Assembly (NCBI RefSeq): GCF_000372725.1
Contig: NW_005201391.1
Span: 50,736-114,735, forward strand
Reading direction: 5' to 3'
Source of the DNA: Emiliania huxleyi CCMP1516
Taxonomy: Eukaryota; Haptophyta; Isochrysidales; Noelaerhabdaceae
DNA length: 64,000 nt
Below are positions 13,452 through 22,697 of the stretch, one piece after another. How positions within the stretch are numbered: the first letter of the stretch is position 1; every line of letters starts with the position of its first letter. Both the position numbers and the translations under genes were made by a program. The notes under the pieces were generated by a model that saw only the letters and a list, made by a program, of their open reading frames with translations, was not told the DNA's origin and searched no databases.

Positions 13452-15524
13452 ATGTCATCAACACCGCCGACGCACTCTCCTCTGTCCAGCTGGCTGCCCT
13501 TATTCCCTAGCAGGTTCCCTCGCATCGTGCTAATCAGCATACTGCTCGCGTCCCACCCGGTCTCCGGGAACCACGCTGAACAAGGACGTGTGCGGGATCT
13601 GGGTCGAGTCTCGCGTGAGGGCTTGACCGATTCTGTGCTCCCGGTGGCGGACAGCTTCTCTTTCGTCTCTCGCGCGTGGGGTCATGCCATGCCGACATCC
13701 CACAACAAGCCCTCTGATGTCAGTTTCTCTCTACCAGATTCTCGTCAGCTTCCTTTCACCGGAGCGCCTAAGGATCTCATTCATCGTCCAATCAAGCACC
13801 TCGCGAGCCTCCTTCGGTCGAAACGAGTATCGTGCGTCAACCTGGTCCGCGCCTTCCTCGACAGGCTGCGAGAAATGGACCGCTTTCTCTCGGTCGCGAT
13901 GCACATCTTCGACCGGGTTGCGATCGACATGGCGCACGACTTGGATGACCAGCTCAGTCGTGGATTGGATCGAGGCCCGCTGATGTGCATTCCGTTCGGC
14001 GTCAAGGATCATCACCAGGTCTATGACGAGCCGACCACCTATGGCCACGTGCTATACGGCGCGCACCGTGAGCATAGGGCGTCGACTGTTGTCCACCAAT
14101 TGATCAATTACGGTGCCATACCGCTTGCGAAGACAACCATGACGCCTTTGGCAATGGATGAGGCAGGCGTTCACGGGTGGGGCATGTGCATCTCTCCGTA
14201 TCTCAACGGCCACGGGTCCGGCTCGTCCTGCGGATCGGCTGCTGGCGCGGCCATTGGCGCGTTTCCCTTCGCCCTCTCAGAAGAGTCATTTGGGTCCATC
14301 GTGGGTCCTGCTTCGGCAAGTCTGGTTTCGGGGCACATTGCAAGCTACGGGGGTATCACACGCACCGGGGCAAACATCAATGATGTGGAGGTCGGCCATC
14401 TTGGCTTTCACTCGCGCTTCCTCGAGGATTATGGGATGATATACAACTACATGCGTGCCGAAGGCGCACGAGACCCTGGCGACGGGGACGCACGTGGCAT
14501 CACATTTGTTGACCCTGAGCATGTCAACCTAAGTGAGGTTCGCGTCATGGTCGTGAACCGCTTCACCGGTCCGAGGGGGGAAGCAAGACTCAAGCGAATC
14601 TCGCGCGCGTTGCGTGCATCGGGTATTAACTTTGACGTGATTGATCGGCGACGAGCCCGCCTAATGTGGTCTTTCAACCGAAGTACGCACCGAAATGCCT
14701 ACAGGGTCCTTGCAAAGCAGCGAGCCTCATTGTCTCCTGGGGTTGCCCAAAAGGCATTCAATCTGTTCTTGTCGAGGCACACACACCGCGGCCGATCTAC
14801 ACGGTCAATTGTGCCCCGCGTGGACGTGGCTCGGAGGGCTTGGGAGACGATTGGCAGGCAGTTCTTGAGCGACCGAGTCTGGAGGAAGTACAATGTCCTC
14901 CTAGATACAGATTTGTACACTGCGGGCGGCTATGATGCGCCAGTTCGCAACTTTGAGGAAGGAATTCGAACAGCAAAGACTGTCCTCGTGGACTTCTACG
15001 AATCCCAGCCCAACTGCTCGTCCATCACAGGTGCTGCGATCTCGCTCACCGCCTTACCCTTCAACGATCACCTCACATTCGCAGTTGGCGCCGCAATTCA
15101 AAAGTCTCTGTACATGGAGCATGATACCCTGGTCTTGCCGAACGACACGGCCATCAAGGAGGCGCTGTCCGACCGCCTCCGCTGCTTCTCATTGGGAAAT
15201 CGGACGGGGCAGGGAGGCGGATGCTCAAAGATGGAAGCGCGCACCTCCTCGGACATCGATATGTGCAACTTCTTGCCTCGTGCGTTTGCGAACGCGCCCT
15301 TCATCCCGCCGCATGCGATGCGTGATGCGATTCCGGACGAGGCCTTGTTGGGATGGCAACTGTGGCGACCATCGGCATGTAGATTTATCTGTCCATTCCT
15401 GCAATCATTCTGCATACACAAGAAGATCGACTGCCAGATGAACTCAAGTACATCACAACAACAACTACAACTACAACTTGACCGAATGGCGGGACATGGC
15501 GCAGGCGAGAAGCGACATCAGTAG
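13452..15524 (+). CDS. Amidase-signature family hydrolase
   Basis: A single-exon, 690-codon gene from the ATG at 13452. It belongs to the amidase-signature superfamily, which hydrolyses amides through a Ser-cisSer-Lys triad. All three elements are visible. The catalytic Lys is in PFGVKDHHQV (Lys about 185). The cis-Ser is in GSGSSCGSAAGAA (Ser about 259). The nucleophilic Ser is in EESFGSIVGPAS (Ser about 282), where the usual GGSIR has Val for Arg. Spacings of about 74 and 23 residues fit the family. The N-terminus (about residues 20-40, FPRIVLISILLASHPVSG) looks like a signal peptide or anchor, so the enzyme may be secreted or in the endomembrane system. At 690 residues it is longer than the usual 450-600; the C-terminal region still shows family-like features (ISLTALPFNDHLTFAVGAA). 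Lower GC and better codon balance than its neighbours support a real gene. The substrate is unknown. Confidence 0.9.
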   Translation: MSSTPPTHSPLSSWLPLFPSRFPRIVLISILLASHPVSGNHAEQGRVRDLGRVSREGLTDSVLPVADSFSFVSRAWGHAMPTSHNKPSDVSFSLPDSRQLPFTGAPKDLIHRPIKHLASLLRSKRVSCVNLVRAFLDRLREMDRFLSVAMHIFDRVAIDMAHDLDDQLSRGLDRGPLMCIPFGVKDHHQVYDEPTTYGHVLYGAHREHRASTVVHQLINYGAIPLAKTTMTPLAMDEAGVHGWGMCISPYLNGHGSGSSCGSAAGAAIGAFPFALSEESFGSIVGPASASLVSGHIASYGGITRTGANINDVEVGHLGFHSRFLEDYGMIYNYMRAEGARDPGDGDARGITFVDPEHVNLSEVRVMVVNRFTGPRGEARLKRISRALRASGINFDVIDRRRARLMWSFNRSTHRNAYRVLAKQRASLSPGVAQKAFNLFLSRHTHRGRSTRSIVPRVDVARRAWETIGRQFLSDRVWRKYNVLLDTDLYTAGGYDAPVRNFEEGIRTAKTVLVDFYESQPNCSSITGAAISLTALPFNDHLTFAVGAAIQKSLYMEHDTLVLPNDTAIKEALSDRLRCFSLGNRTGQGGGCSKMEARTSSDIDMCNFLPRAFANAPFIPPHAMRDAIPDEALLGWQLWRPSACRFICPFLQSFCIHKKIDCQMNSSTSQQQLQLQLDRMAGHGAGEKRHQ

Positions 15525-15867
15525 CCGCGTCGCTCCCTGAGAGACGATGCACAGAGATACACAAAATACCCCTAAAGCCTATCAAAAGTATGGGCCTGAT
15601 CAGCCCGTGTCTTGTGACGTTGTGAGTCGCCCGCTCTTTGCATGTTGACGATGCCTCGAATGATGCAATACGTACCATGGTACGTGCGTGATGGGCGGGG
15701 GGTAACAAAACAAGCCCGGGCCCGAAATTGCACAGAGTTCACAACCACACGTGAGGGAGGCATTTTCTTTTGAAAAATCTTTTCTTCTGAGTTGAGAAGA
15801 ACACCCCACAAAAAAGAAACTCGGGCAAACGCGCCGCGCAGCTCGAGATGGAGGACACTGATCACTG

Positions 15868-17078
15868 ATGGATACTGAACGGCAGCGCACGGCGGTTGCC
15901 AGCTCGAGCGATCAAACGCTCGCCGAGCGCGTCGCCGCTGCCGTCCAAGCCGAGATGGACGAGCTTCTCGCTCGGCACGCAGATGCAGACGAGGAGGTGC
16001 CCATGATGTCGCGCGAGCAGCTCCAGGAGCTCATGCACAGCGTGCTATTCGATTTGCTGGCGTCCATAATGGCCCTGCTTGATGTCAAGCACCGCCAGGC
16101 GAGGCGCGTGTGCAGCACGTGGCATGCCGAGTGGTGGGCGACGGATACGGTACGTCGTGGGCTGCGGAGGTAGGTGAGCCCGCCCGTGCTGATGCCGCAT
16201 GATACACACGTGAACGACATCATCGCTCTGGATGACGAGCGGCTCTGCCTTGCCTCCACAAGAGGGATGGGCGCTGGTGCTGGTGCTGACGGGATGCGCG
16301 TCATCGTCAACATGCACGCAATTCTCGACCCGAGCTCCGACTGCCAGCCGCTCACCCTGCACTGCAGTCACCAACCTTCGTGGCGCCTCGCAGCGGGCAA
16401 CGGCCGCATCTTCAGCTGTGGCGGTGACATTCGATCGTATCGGGTGACGGACTACTCCATGGTAGCAGCGCGCGCTCCATCCGCGCCATTCTCGTTCTTC
16501 GGTCTCGCTCTCGCCCCTGTTGGTCCGCTCCATCCTTCGCGGTGGAGAGGATGGAGGAAAGAGAGTGGATCGTCGCGCTGGACCCGGGCACGCTCGAGAC
16601 GCGCTTGACGTTTGGCGACTTTCAGAGTGGTGCTCTGCATGGGATGGCTGTCGTTGGCAAGGAGCTGTATGTCGGCCACGAGCCGGACTGCAGCATACGC
16701 GTCTTTTCCTTCACCGGCGAGCCGCTGCGCCAGATCACGGGTGCGTTTCGAGTGCCGCACGTGCTCCGCTACTTCATGCGGCGCCTGTACCTGCTCGAGT
16801 ACAACGACGAGTTTCCACATCTCGATGAGAACGGTGAGGTCGACGAGAGCGAGGAGGTGACCGCAGAGCGGTATCTGGCAGGGACGCGCGTCTTTGTGCT
16901 GACACCAGAGGGCGATCAGCTGCAGGTGTATGACTTACGACCACAGCTGCAGCGCCCAGGCGAATTCGTGTTTGCGATGAATGTTTTCGGCGGGCAGCTT
17001 CTCATCGCCACAAGCAGCCGCAGCTTGGACAATGTCAACAGCACCGTTGACTCGATGTTTGCACTGAGTGGCGTGTGA
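15868..17078 (+). CDS. F-box-like / beta-propeller protein
   Basis: Three segments fit one gene. Segment 1 (15868-16170) starts with ATG and ends in LLDVKHRQARRVCSTWHAEW then ATDTVRRGLRR. This resembles the C-terminal half of an F-box (L..V...CR.W). Segment 2 (about 16190-16460) gives HVNDIIALDDERLCLAS and WRLAAGNGRIFSCGGDIRSY, like propeller blades. Segment 3 (about 16548-17078) gives ALHGMAVVGKELYVGHEPDC and SIRVFSFTGEPLRQITG, NHL/WD-like, to a stop at 17078. Between segments 1 and 2 the frame is unchanged but has an in-frame TAG at 16171 exactly where a GGTAGGTGAG donor-like string sits, so a short intron is likely. Segments 2 and 3 are joined by a GT-AG intron beginning at 16461. If the F-box is real, it is an SCF ubiquitin-ligase adaptor; that is an inference. 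Confidence 0.6.
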
Positions 17079-17695
17079 GACGCGTGCGCGGAGAAGCAGC
17101 AGGTGGCTGGAAGCCAGCACTCGCTGCAGCTGCTGCAGAGCCTCGCAACGCTCGACAATGCGAGGACAGCTCGGCCTCCTTAAACTTTGACTCCAGTGTG
17201 GGTGCGCGGCGAGCCAGTCTTGTGACACGCGCGCTGCTCACGCGTCTGGGCGACGGCATGGGCGCGCACCGAGGGCGGCGGCATGGGCTGAGCGCAAGAT
17301 GTGCGTGTGTTCCGTGTGAGAGGGACCGCTTCTTTTGAGAGAGAGATTTGTAGCGATACCAAACAACTCTATGCTCTTAACCCACAGTGAGAGGGTAAAA
17401 CTTTGTAAAATACTCTGACAAATCACACACATTTTTGTGATTTGAATATGAGCCTTTTGGGCGAGTTCTTTTTCTTTGCGGTATCTTGAGATGTATCTCG
17501 CCAAATCTGACCGTATCTCGTCATATCCCGCCATATCCCGCGCCGTATCCCGCCGTATATCCCGCCGTATAAGACTGCAGGGCCAGGGGCGAAAACACGG
17601 CGTTTTCTTCTTTCCCCACATGTACTGGTCCGGAGGGACCCGAGAAAGGTGAGAAAGATGGATGCTTTCGCTCCTCAACCCGAAGAGGCCTCAAA
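17079..17695. other. Intergenic; TATCCCGCCG minisatellite
   Basis: No gene is supported. At 17488-17575 there are about eight variants of a TATCYCGCC(G/A) unit. AT-rich, terminator-like sequence follows the propeller gene (17340-17420). Confidence 0.5.
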
Positions 17696-17880
17696 GCCAT
17701 CGCTCTCGTGAGCATGCTTCCCGCGAGGGATGTGAGCCCGGAGCGCGGAGCGGGTAGAGACGCCTCGCCTCCGCCGCAGATAACCGGCGGGCGGACATCG
17801 CGAAGAATGAAGAAAAAAACTCAGCAAATGGTCGCCTCTTCGCCAACGTGGCCAAGGCCGAAGAAAGGTGCGGCTGCTCG

Positions 17881-18123
<243 letters not shown>

Positions 18124-18426
18124 AAAACCAACAAGAAATCACGACTCTCACAGTGAATTGGGCTCGGCAGCGTGTCAGCCCTCAGCCGAAGCTGGGGCCG
18201 GTCCCGTAGCCGAGAGCGCCCGGGCTCTCTCTCTAAAAGAAATGAGAGCGGAAGCCGACATCATGATGGTGTGTGCGCGACGTCGCTCTTTTGGCGCAGA
18301 TACCGGCATGGCAGAATAAGCGCGCGCGCCCTCGGCGGTCCCGCCAACCGAGTACGGAAGTGGACGCGTCCCTGCATCATCCCCAAGGACGACTCGTCAC
18401 GCACAGCCACCTCCTTCCGCCCAAGC

Positions 18427-19701
18427 ATGCTCTCGATCATCGCCACGTACTCCGCCCCGGTCCCGCTCCACGGACGCGAGCTCACCGCCGGGTGGCAAGC
18501 CTACATGAACCAGGGCCTTCAGACGGGCGCCGCCTACGCCGGCACCGGCGCTTCGGGCGAGGGCTCCTTTGACGACCTCAACGCTCAGACCGCGGACGCC
18601 TTCAGCGCGCTCAACCACCAGGGCGAGCCCGCCGCCGCCGCCGCCTCGCCGTCCGCCGCCTCAGCGTCCACCGCCGCCTCGCCGGCCTCCACCATCGGGA
18701 CCGACGTCACCTCTGCCGTCGCCACGCCGATCGTCTCCTCGACCGACGCCTTCACCGCCGGCATCATCTCGGTCGTCGACTCGCTCACCGCGGCGCTCGG
18801 CTCGCCCGCCGCCTCGAGCGCCGCGCCCGCCTCCGCCGCCGCGCCCGCCTCCGCCGCCGCGCCCGCCTCGCCCTCCTCGTCCGGCGCCGCCTCGGCTCCC
18901 CACTTTGCGGGCTGGCAGGCGTACATGAACCAGGGCATCGCCACCGGCCTCCAGTACGCCAACGCGGGCGCCGGAGTCGCCGCCGGCACCACCGACCCGG
19001 CGACGGGCTTCAACGACCTCAACGCCGCGACGGCCGACAGCTTCGACGCCCTCAACCACGGCGCGCCGCTCGCCGAGCAGGACGGCGGGGAGCGGCGCAA
19101 GCTCGCCGCCGCCGCGCCGGAGGAGAAGGTGTGGACGGGCGCGTGGAGCGACCACCACGCGGAGGCGGGCGGCAAGGAGACCACCTCGCCGCTCGGCGCC
19201 GCCAACGTCGGCACCTCCTCCCTCGAGCACGCCGCCACGACCGGCTTCGCGCACGGCGCGTCCCACGTCATCGGCGCCAACACCCACGGCGCGACCGACG
19301 ACCACGCCGCCAACTCGGACATCCTCTCGACCGACAAGTACCTGGGCACGCCGGGGCACCAGAACGACTGGACGCAGTACCTGCCGGTCGTGCCCGGCAA
19401 CAACGACGGCGGCTACCTCGGCGGCGAGGTTGTGCAGGACGAGTCGCAGGTGTCGGGCTACGTCGGCGGCTCCTACTACCCGTACCCCGCCGCCCCCGCC
19501 GAGTACGCCACCGTCGGGCCGATCTACGCGGGCAAGTACACCGCGGCGGGCCTCGAGACGGTCGCGGGCTGGGCCACGGGCGCCGACTTCAACGAGGAGG
19601 GCATGCCGGAGGGGACGGCGAACCGGTTCCTCGAGCTCGACACGCAGCTGCTGGACGACTTTGACAAGCTGAACCGCGGCGGCTCGGTGCTCGGCCGCTG
19701 A
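18427..19701 (+). CDS. Unrecognised protein with 2-3 GWQAYMNQG/DLN repeats
   Basis: A 424-residue protein from the ATG at 18427; the frame is open further upstream but only through satellite-like sequence. I do not recognise the family. It has an internal repeat. Unit 1 (residues about 21-66) opens AGWQAYMNQGLQTGAAYA and closes FDDLNAQTADAFSALNHQG. Unit 2 (about 161-212) opens AGWQAYMNQGIATGLQYA and closes FNDLNAATADSFDALNHG. A degenerate unit 3 near the C-terminus (about 380-415) opens AGWATGADFNEEGM and closes FLELDTQLLDDFDKLNRGG. Linkers are Ala/Ser/Pro-rich. The middle (about 225-380) is Gly/Tyr/His-rich with acidic patches (GGSYYPYPAAPAEYATVGP). No signal peptide is clear. A near-identical copy lies at 22698-23954 on the other strand; conservation of frame and in-frame indels in both copies argues that both encode protein. 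Confidence 0.75.
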   Translation: MLSIIATYSAPVPLHGRELTAGWQAYMNQGLQTGAAYAGTGASGEGSFDDLNAQTADAFSALNHQGEPAAAAASPSAASASTAASPASTIGTDVTSAVATPIVSSTDAFTAGIISVVDSLTAALGSPAASSAAPASAAAPASAAAPASPSSSGAASAPHFAGWQAYMNQGIATGLQYANAGAGVAAGTTDPATGFNDLNAATADSFDALNHGAPLAEQDGGERRKLAAAAPEEKVWTGAWSDHHAEAGGKETTSPLGAANVGTSSLEHAATTGFAHGASHVIGANTHGATDDHAANSDILSTDKYLGTPGHQNDWTQYLPVVPGNNDGGYLGGEVVQDESQVSGYVGGSYYPYPAAPAEYATVGPIYAGKYTAAGLETVAGWATGADFNEEGMPEGTANRFLELDTQLLDDFDKLNRGGSVLGR

Positions 19702-20779
19702 CCTGAGCCGGGGTGCTACCATCGATATGTGTACTACTCTAGGGAGCGGTCTAGTCCCGTGGTGGGTGCTCGATTCCTTTGTGTACAACGAACTATAAAC
19801 ACATGACCTCAAACGCGCCGCCCGCGCGCGACCCCTCGCTCGGGGCACACGGCAGCGCATCGGGCGCCGCGAGGTGGCAGCGGGGAGGGGCGAGGCGGCG
19901 GCGGTCGAGGCGGGCGAAAGTTGTCAGCGGTTCGGGCGGCCAGGGTGGCAGCAGCGGGCCTGTTCCCGAGGAAGTCGGAGAGGCGGGCGGCGAAGGGGCG
20001 GTCTGCGATGCCCGGCCTCGGGCAACGGGGCAGCGGAGGCAGCAGCTGCCGCGTCCTTTTCCGGCGGCGCGCGGAGAGCGGAACGGGCGAGGGCGCCATC
20101 CCCGACGAGGTCGTGGAGGCGGCTGTGCAAGGCGACGATGCGGTGCTGGTGTGGCTCGACGGCGGCGGGCGGGTGGACGCGACGTTCACTCATATGAGTG
20201 TGAGCGGCAATGCGGTTCGTACTGATACTTTCTCGCCGCCGCCTACGGCCACACGAGCGGCTCCTGGCCGCGCAGCTGCTGCAGCGTGGCGCGTCGGTCG
20301 ACCTTCAGAACAATGAGAATGGCACCGCGCTGATCCTAGCCGCAAGGAACGGCCACAAACAGGTGGCCGAGCTGCTGCTGCAGCACGGGGCAGAGATCAA
20401 CTTGCAGGACTGCAAGGACCATACCGCGCTGATGCTCGCCGCCTTCAACAATTATCCCGCCGTCGTGCTCCGCTTGCTGCGGGCGGGCGCCGACGCGAAG
20501 CTGCGCTCGGTGTCTGGAGACACAGCGCTGGGGTTCGCCAAGAAGCAGGGCCACAGCGAGTGAGTGCGTGCCCTCGAGGGAGCCACCCCTTTGCCGCATG
20601 CTGCAGAGAGTGCATGCGGCGGCAAAGGGCGCGCCCGCGACGGCGGCAAAGGAAGCAGTGTGTGCTGAGGGGGCGGCAGCGAGGGAGGCGGAGCGGGCGG
20701 CGCCGGAGGCGGAGGCGGCACGGCATGCCGAGGAGCGCTGGCGGAGGTCGAGGCGGAGAAGCGCGCCAAGGGCAAGAAG

Positions 20780-21533
20780 GGCCCTGGGGTGTCGACGGGC
20801 CCCCGGGGGCGACGGGGGTGCTCTCCGCCCGCGGCGGCCGAAAACGGGGGTCGGTATATACGGTATCAACGAAGTGATGCACTTGATGCAAGGGTGCCAT
20901 TGTGCTCTACTACAAAAGTTGTGTAAGATGCCCAAGTCTCAGACGCTGGATCCTTAGCGGAGCTGAGTTCTGACGGTGTGAACACGAGCAACCGGAGTGA
21001 CGACCGGGACCGGGCCGCACGCCGGGAGTGCCCCGACTAGCAGTGGCGGGCGCGGACGAGCGAATGAGAGGTCGCTATCTGTGGGAGATGTGTTATTAGA
21101 GACTAGGGCTGCCTATCTCTCACTGAAAGGGACCTCTCATTCGCTCGTCCGCACCCGTCACAGCTCACGGAGTGCTCCGCGTGCCGCACCGGCCGCCGCC
21201 GGCCGCCGGCCGCTCACGGTAACGGAACAGTCTTACTACTCCGCAACGTTGAGCTGGATCAAACTGAATAGTGCTCCTGAAAGCCCTCTCTATGGGCTCT
21301 GCCACACAGTAGCAGCGCACGACTAGCCGCTGTTGTGGCTGTATTTGTAGCCATTTTTAGGCTTCAACTGGTCCCAAAATAGTAGCAACACCTCATGAAA
21401 ATCAGTCAAAAAGCCCGAAAAAGTCGGCGCCTGCGGCGGGCTTCCTGGGGCTGCGCCCCAGACCCCCTTGACTGGGGGGACCCCCCCCAAGAGCACCCCC
21501 GTCGCCCCCGGGGGCCCGTCGACACCCCAGGAG
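20780..21533. mobile_element. 754-bp non-autonomous DNA element with 41-bp perfect TIRs
   Basis: The terminal inverted repeats 20783-20823 and 21491-21531 are identical over 41 bp, starting CCTGGGGTGTCGACGGGCCC. The target duplication AAGGGCAAGAAG occurs at 20768-20779 and 21534-21545 (12 bp). The inserted DNA interrupts the Lys-codon tract of the ankyrin relic; the paralogues at 55980 and 58530 have no insert. There is no transposase. The interior has a strong 22-bp hairpin (21052-21152) and a GC-rich subterminal block near 21440-21490. Superfamily is unclear: a 12-bp duplication is long for most cut-and-paste elements. The ends also offer intron-like borders (GT at 20789, AG at 21529). Confidence 0.9.
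21052..21152. repeat. Hairpin inside the DNA element
   Basis: 21052-21073 is the exact reverse complement of 21131-21152 (22 bp), extendable by five more base pairs with one mismatch. The 57-nt loop is AT-richer than its surroundings. Confidence 0.92.
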
Positions 21534-22096
21534 AAGGGCAAGAAGAAGAAGAAGAAGGCGGGAGCGGCGGCGCTGGGCCGTCGCAGGAGCCCGAGGCGCT
21601 GGCGGAGGAGGAGGCAGCCGCAGCTGAGGCGGCGAAGAAGGCCGAGGAGGCGAGGCTTCTCCTGCTTCTCGAGACGCTCAACGAGGAGAGGATTCCATTC
21701 GGCATTATTTACGGTGGAGACGCTGGTCGAGGGGCTGGCGGAGGCGTTGGGAGAGGCGACGAGCGAGGCGAGCGAGGCGAGCGAGGAGGAGACCGCGGAG
21801 GCGGGCGAGGAGGCGGCAGCGGAGGCGGCAGCGGCAACAGAGGCGGCAGCGGAGGCGGAGGTGGAGGCTGCGGTTGTGGCAGCGGCAGAGGAGGAGGAGG
21901 CTGCCGCGCAGCGGAGGAGGACGAGGAGGCGGCCGAGGCGGCAGGCTCCGCGGCCCCGAGGCGGCATTTGAGGCGGCAGAGGCGGCGCTCCCTCGCCGCC
22001 GCCAAGGCGAGGCGCGCGTCACTTGCCGCTGCGAAGGCCAAGGCACGGGAGAGGCGGCTTAGCCCGCGTGCAAGCCACGTTGGCGCAGTGGCAACC

Positions 22097-22229
22097 TGCG
22101 ACGGTGTATCAGTCGCCTTATGCCACCGTTGCATACCCTCAGTCGCCTTATGCCACCGTTGCATATCCGGATATGCAACGGTGGGGATATGCAACGGTGG
22201 CATAACGAGGCGACTGATACACCGTCGCA
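22097..22229. repeat. Long palindrome, copy 1 (with internal duplication)
   Basis: It starts TGCGACGGTGTATCAGTCGC and ends with the reverse complement at 22210-22229. The centre is ATATCCGGATAT. The inner block CTTATGCCACCGTTGCATA is duplicated on the left side and partly on the right. It is a strong cruciform or hairpin former just after the ankyrin relic. Confidence 0.92.
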
Positions 22230-22390
22230 AAACTGCACGTCGGGTCTCGAGTTCGAATCCCGCAGTTCGACTCGGCGCAAAAAACCCAGACGGGCGTTGT
22301 CACTGGTTCGAAACCCACCTTAGCGTTCACCTGCTATCCGCCGGTACCCAAACCGGATGCATCTCCGCACGACCCAGGAATGTGCAGTTT

Positions 22391-22476
22391 TGCGACGGTG
22401 TATCAGTCGCGCCTTATGCCACCGTTGCATATCCGGATATGCAACGGTGGCATAAGGCGACTGATACACCGTCGCA
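22391..22476. repeat. Long palindrome, copy 2
   Basis: An almost perfect 86-bp palindrome (arms 44 and 42 bp, differing by a 2-nt GC insertion) with centre at 22434/22435. Its outer 15 bp (from GCAGTTTTGCGACGG at 22384) also match, inverted, the right edge of copy 1, so the two palindromes flank a 150-160-bp unique segment symmetrically. Confidence 0.95.
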
Positions 22477-22697
22477 CAACCACGGGGTGGGGTCTCTAGT
22501 ACTCTGGGGTGCGCGTCCTCCGTTGAACGATGTCGTGACGAAGGAGTTTTGTGGCCGAGAGGGTCGCGCGCGGGCGGCGCGTTTGAGGTGCGTCATGTGT
22601 TTATAGTTCGTTGTACACAAAGGAATCGAGCACCCACCACGGGACTAGACCGCTCCCTAGAGTAGTACACACATCGATGGTAGCACCCCGGCTCAGG

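Larger units (their letters stand above)
20090..22068 (+). pseudogene. Broken ankyrin/coiled-coil gene
   Basis: This is a relic paralogue of the ankyrin genes at 54799 and 57955. It preserves IPDEVVEAAVQGDDAVLVWL (near 20100), then ankyrin repeats: RGASVDLQNNENGTALILAA, RNGHKQVAELLLQHGAEINL and NNYPAVVLRLLRAGADAKLR (20260-20520). Next come a Lys-rich tract (20740-20780) and, after an inserted element, the Ala/Glu coiled-coil part EALAEEEAAAAEAAKKAEEA (about 21590-22065). At least three frame changes separate these blocks: near 20225 within the first ankyrin unit, after 20563 where a stop follows GHSE, and near 21555 in the Lys-rich tract. A 754-bp transposable element (20780-21533) sits in the Lys-rich tract. 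It lies in the spacer of the inverted repeat. Confidence 0.85.

Noticed and set aside
18661-19860. Long antisense frames (Arg/Val/Gly-rich) opposite the repeat-unit gene
   Set aside because: The very high GC3 of the sense gene keeps the antisense frames open; composition is unlike protein and no motif is present.
22240-22320. tRNA-like B-box strings (GAGTTCGAATCCCG, TGGTTCGAAACCCA)
   Set aside because: The stems on both sides of the TTCGAAT/TTCGAAA loop do not pair, and no acceptor, D or anticodon arm could be built.
21395-22606. 403-codon plus-strand frame across the element/relic junction
   Set aside because: It joins the transposable element, a shifted coiled-coil frame and the palindromes; it is a chance open frame, not one gene.
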